Positions 13,275 to 15,604 of a stretch of 15,604 nt of DNA are shown here, piece after piece; the first letter of the stretch is position 1, and the number at the start of each line of letters is the position of its first letter. The notes below the pieces were generated by a model that did not search any database, was not told the origin of the DNA, and saw only the letters and a list, made by a program, of their open reading frames with translations. The DNA lies in contig CALVTV010000166.1 in NCBI GenBank assembly GCA_944363005.1, forward strand, positions 1 to 15,604, given 5' to 3'. This stretch comes from an uncultured Clostridia bacterium. Its GTDB lineage: Bacteria > Bacillota > Clostridia > Christensenellales > Aristaeellaceae. The position numbers and the translations under genes are program-made.

Positions 13275-13550
13275 TTAGCCTTCAACGGCTTCCTTGAGCG
13301 CTTTACCCGGCTTGAACATCGGGGAGCGGCGGGCGCCGATCTGGATTTCCTCGCCCGTCTTCGGATTGCGAGCCTTGCGAGCCGGGCGCTCCTTCACTTC
13401 AAACGCGCCAAAGCCCACGATCTGCACCTTTTCTCCGTTCTTGAGGCTCTCGGCGATAATATCGCTCATCGCGCAGATTGCAGCCTCGGCATCCTTACGG
13501 GTCAGGCCCGCCTTCGCGGCGATGGCCGCGCTCAGTTCATTCTTGTTCAT
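13275..13550 (-). CDS. hup: HU family DNA-binding protein
   Basis: 91 residues, the standard HU size. It starts MNKNELSAAIAAKAGLTRKD and has VGFGAFEVKERPARKARNP (45-63), the RNPKTG arm motif (61-66) with the DNA-intercalating proline region, and PMFKPGK (77-83). HU dimers bend and compact DNA and are abundant in the nucleoid. AAGGAGG lies 12 bases before ATG, a slightly long spacing. It follows mazG on the same strand, an order common in Firmicutes, but also has its own promoter about 75 bases upstream. Confidence 0.95.
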   Translation of the reverse strand: MNKNELSAAIAAKAGLTRKDAEAAICAMSDIIAESLKNGEKVQIVGFGAFEVKERPARKARNPKTGEEIQIGARRSPMFKPGKALKEAVEG

Positions 13551-13567
13551 GGCTTGATAAATCCTCC

Positions 13568-13681
13568 TTAAACAACCGCCGCCTTACGGCGCTGTGCCTT
13601 GCATGAATCGCACATCACGGCGACTATGACATATTCTACATGCTTTCCCGCTTTCCTGCAAGAGGAACCGCATTTTTTCAT
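13568..13681 (-). CDS. Doubtful 37-residue Cys-rich ORF in the hup leader
   Basis: ATG at 13681 opens a 37-codon frame ending in TAA at 13568, which merges with the AAGGAGG of hup. It encodes CGSSC (4-8) and CDSC (24-27), a possible four-Cys metal site, plus a basic end (KAQRRK). No ribosome site precedes the ATG, and the hup promoter lies inside the frame, so the hup transcript would contain only its end. It is listed because of the Cys pattern and exact placement; it is more likely a chance ORF. Confidence 0.2.
   Translation of the reverse strand: MKKCGSSCRKAGKHVEYVIVAVMCDSCKAQRRKAAVV
13633..13661 (-). promoter_or_regulatory. Sigma-A promoter of hup
   Basis: On the minus strand: TTGCAG (13661-13656), 17 bases, TAGAAT (13638-13633). 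The leader would be about 75 bases. No clear terminator separates mazG from this promoter, so hup can probably also be read from upstream. Confidence 0.65.
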
Positions 13682-13715
13682 AAAAATTTCATTGGTTATT
13701 GGGTTTTTATGCGCC

Positions 13716-15062
13716 TTACGCTTCCTCTTCCAGGCGGCGAATCCTCCGCTCCAGGCCTGTGCGCAGCGCCGTTTCCGCGTCCACGCCCACGGCATCGGAC
13801 AACGCGCAGAGCGCCATGAGCACCCCGGCGATGTGCGCCTCGTCCGGGTTCTTCTCAAGGGCCTGCATGGTCTCGCGCAGCGCCGCCCGAGCGCTGTCCT
13901 GATCCGCTTTGGCCTGCGCCATTCGCCGCAGGCACTTCTGCGTCCGGGAGAGCGCAGGCAGCGACACGGCCACGTCCCGCACGCGCTCGAGCGCCGTCTG
14001 CTCGCCGCGTTCCTTCTTCTTCGCCTTTTCCCAGAGCGCGTTCAATTCGCCCGCGTTGTCCACCGTCTCCCCGCCGAACACATATGCATGCCGGGTAATC
14101 ATCTTGTGCGCAGCCATGCTCGTCACGTCCCGGTCGGTGAAGTCCCGATGCTCCGCGCCGATGCAGCTGTTGAGCACGACCTGAAACAGCACGTCGCCCA
14201 GCTCGTCCGCAATCTTGTCCGGTTGTCCCTGCTCCATGGCCTCCGCGGCCTCGCAGGCCTCCTCAACCATGTACTGGGTCAGCGTGTGGAACGTCTGCGC
14301 ACGGTCCCATGGGCAACCGCCCGGCGCCCGCAACCGGCGCACGACGCGCACGAAGTCCTCGTACGTCGCGCGCGAGCGCGCAAACACGCTCACCGCCGGC
14401 ACGAGCACCGCCGTGCGGTGATCGTAATGGGGTTGCCTGTCCAGCTCGCAAAGCGCGATGGGCCGCGCCTGCGCACAGGAGGCGTTTTCCAGGAAATAGA
14501 CGGTCGTCTCGTCGTCAAACAGATCGCCTAGCCACAGCTTGACGTCCCCGGCCAGGCAGCGGTTGTCGATCTCGGTGATGACCTGCGGACTGTCCGCCTC
14601 GGGCCGAAAATCCTCCAGCGAAAGAGCCGTCAGCGTGCGCAGGTTTTCGGTATTGACCCCCCAGCAAATGGCCGCAGCCGCCGCGCAATCCGCCAGCGAA
14701 AGACCGCCCACCACGCGAAGCGAAAGGGTTTGCGGCAACATCGCCCGCAGAGCGCGCACCGTCGCGTCGCTTGCCGGGTCACTGACCGCGTAGCACAGCG
14801 AAGGCGTCTGCTCCGCCAGCTCGATGAGCCGCCGGGCCGCGCGGGCGCAAAGCTCATCAAAATCCTCGCACTGCTCATAGAGCGCGTCCAGCGTGTCAAA
14901 GGCGATGCCGCGCGCTCTGAGCATTGCGGCCACGCCGTGCTTCTGCGTGCGCAGAACGAGCTTTTGAGCACCTGTCATCGCGTCATACGCGGCAAAGGTG
15001 AGCTGTCCGGCGTCATCCGGCCCCAAGGCCGCCAAGGTTATGATATGCTGATTCATCGTCAT
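13716..15062 (-). CDS. mazG: Nucleoside triphosphate pyrophosphohydrolase MazG with N-terminal methylase-like domain (YabN type)
   Basis: A 448-residue, two-part protein. Residues ~6-220 resemble a tetrapyrrole methylase fold (LAALGPDDAGQLTFAAYDAM), with weakly kept motifs. Residues ~232-440 are MazG: LRAPGGCPWDRAQTFHTL (244-261), then the metal site EExxE at E267, E268, E271 and ExxD at E287, D290 (DELGDVLFQVV). MazG splits NTPs to NMP plus pyrophosphate, clearing damaged nucleotides. This fusion is the standard form in Firmicutes. The ATG at 15062 overlaps the previous stop as TAATG; a second ATG two codons later (15056) is also possible, and neither has a strong ribosome site, which fits coupled translation. 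It lies between a glycosyltransferase and hup. Confidence 0.93.
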   Translation of the reverse strand: MTMNQHIITLAALGPDDAGQLTFAAYDAMTGAQKLVLRTQKHGVAAMLRARGIAFDTLDALYEQCEDFDELCARAARRLIELAEQTPSLCYAVSDPASDATVRALRAMLPQTLSLRVVGGLSLADCAAAAAICWGVNTENLRTLTALSLEDFRPEADSPQVITEIDNRCLAGDVKLWLGDLFDDETTVYFLENASCAQARPIALCELDRQPHYDHRTAVLVPAVSVFARSRATYEDFVRVVRRLRAPGGCPWDRAQTFHTLTQYMVEEACEAAEAMEQGQPDKIADELGDVLFQVVLNSCIGAEHRDFTDRDVTSMAAHKMITRHAYVFGGETVDNAGELNALWEKAKKKERGEQTALERVRDVAVSLPALSRTQKCLRRMAQAKADQDSARAALRETMQALEKNPDEAHIAGVLMALCALSDAVGVDAETALRTGLERRIRRLEEEA

Positions 15063-15604
15063 TATGCCTGATTGAGCACACTCTCAATGATAAAGCGCGG
15101 ACGGCGCTTGGTTTCGTTGTAAATCTTGCCGATGTATTCGCCGACGACGCCCAGACTGAGCAGCTGAATGCCGCCGATGAGCCAGATCGACCCCATCAGG
15201 GACGTCCAGCCCGCGGAGGTATGGCCCAGAATCTTGGAGATCAGCGCATAGAGCAGCATGAACAGGCTGACGAGGAAGATGATCACGCCAGCGCTGAACA
15301 CCAGCCGGATCGGTTTGACGGAGAAGGAGGTGATGCCGTCCGCCGCGAAGGCGAGCATCTTCTTGAGCGGATACTTGCTCTCGCCCGCGAAGCGCTCGGC
15401 GCGCTCATAGGTGACGGTCGTCCATTTGTAACCGATCTGGGGCACGATACCGCGCAGGAACAGGTTGACCTCGCTGAACTGCGCAAGGCCCTCGACCGCG
15501 CGCTTGCTCATCAGCCGGTAATCGGCGTGGTTGAACCCGATGTCCACGCCCAGCGCCTTCATCACCTTGTAAAAGCCTTCAGCGGTAAAGCGCTTGAAGA
15601 ACGT
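15062..15604 (-). CDS. GT2 polyisoprenyl-phosphate glycosyltransferase (GtrB/DPM1-like), C-terminal part, cut by window end
   Basis: The frame is open from the window edge to TAA at 15064-15062 (about 180 residues). FFKRFTAEGFYK, then DIGFNHADYRLMSKRAVE and NLFLRGIVPQIGYK, match the middle of GtrB / polyprenyl-phosphate glucosyl- or mannosyltransferases. RFAGESKYPLKKMLAFA precedes ITSFSVKPIRL. Two membrane helices follow (about LVFSAGVIIFLVSLFMLLYA and MGSIWLIGGIQLLSLGVVG), then GEYIGKIYNETKRRP, the standard end. Such enzymes load a sugar from a nucleotide donor onto a lipid carrier for envelope decoration. The GTG/ATG pair near 15565 is internal, not the start. The stop overlaps mazG by one base. 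Confidence 0.88.
   Translation of the reverse strand, partial: TFFKRFTAEGFYKVMKALGVDIGFNHADYRLMSKRAVEGLAQFSEVNLFLRGIVPQIGYKWTTVTYERAERFAGESKYPLKKMLAFAADGITSFSVKPIRLVFSAGVIIFLVSLFMLLYALISKILGHTSAGWTSLMGSIWLIGGIQLLSLGVVGEYIGKIYNETKRRPRFIIESVLNQA

Noticed and set aside
13663..13695. ATTTTTATGAAAAAAT near-palindrome as a mazG terminator
   Set aside because: AT-only stem with no GC base pairs; not a believable Rho-independent terminator.
13599..14531. 310-codon plus-strand frame antisense to mazG
   Set aside because: Shadow of mazG: Arg/His-rich, no ribosome site, and it starts within the hup promoter region.

Overview
The window looks like chromosomal DNA from a GC-rich member of the Clostridia (low-oxygen Firmicutes). 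The reasons are strong AGGAGG-type ribosome sites, textbook sigma-A promoters with 17-base spacers, a mazG-hup gene order typical of Firmicutes, a Na+-translocating decarboxylase beta subunit, and secreted SH3 / peptidoglycan-binding proteins. A closer placement (for example Christensenellales-like) is a guess. Most genes have high GC and GC-rich third positions, which creates many long antisense open frames that are not genes. I see no tRNA, rRNA, CRISPR array, insertion sequence or phage gene.

Layout. 1-230 is the 3' end of a Sir2-type deacetylase gene. It converges on a sugar-1-kinase (NahK-like) gene read from the minus strand. A 302-base divergent region with two good promoters separates the kinase from a MATE efflux pump gene (1751-3082), which ends at an intrinsic terminator. 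A MarR regulator, an iron-dependent alcohol dehydrogenase and a class-3-like aldehyde dehydrogenase (3300-6367) form a tight operon. Its promoter carries a perfect palindrome over the -35 box, so self-regulation and alcohol/aldehyde conversion or detoxification are likely. Next come two single-gene plus-strand units: a secreted SH3-SH3-PG_binding-beta-PDZ protein (6501-8279) and a membrane diguanylate cyclase (8463-9632, TTG start).

A minus-strand unit follows (11059 down to 9687). It holds the beta subunit of a sodium-pumping decarboxylase, a 44-residue OadG-related membrane peptide, and a candidate 42-residue ORF that overlaps the peptide stop as ATGA and ends 14 bases before a bidirectional terminator. 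Facing away from it is a lower-GC single gene (11388-11921) for an uncharacterised protein starting FYHGS, possibly an ADP-ribosyltransferase-like fold. The remainder is minus strand: a polyisoprenyl-phosphate glycosyltransferase (cut by the window end), mazG (TAATG overlap), hup (HU), and a DUF362 protein with two 4Fe-4S motifs.

No complete, clearly new defence or mobile system is visible. The most noteworthy items are the candidate third small gene of the decarboxylase unit, the decarboxylase unit's lack of any carboxyltransferase or biotin carrier, the MarR operator, the possible ADP-ribosyltransferase-like orphan, and a PDZ domain on a secreted protein without a protease.
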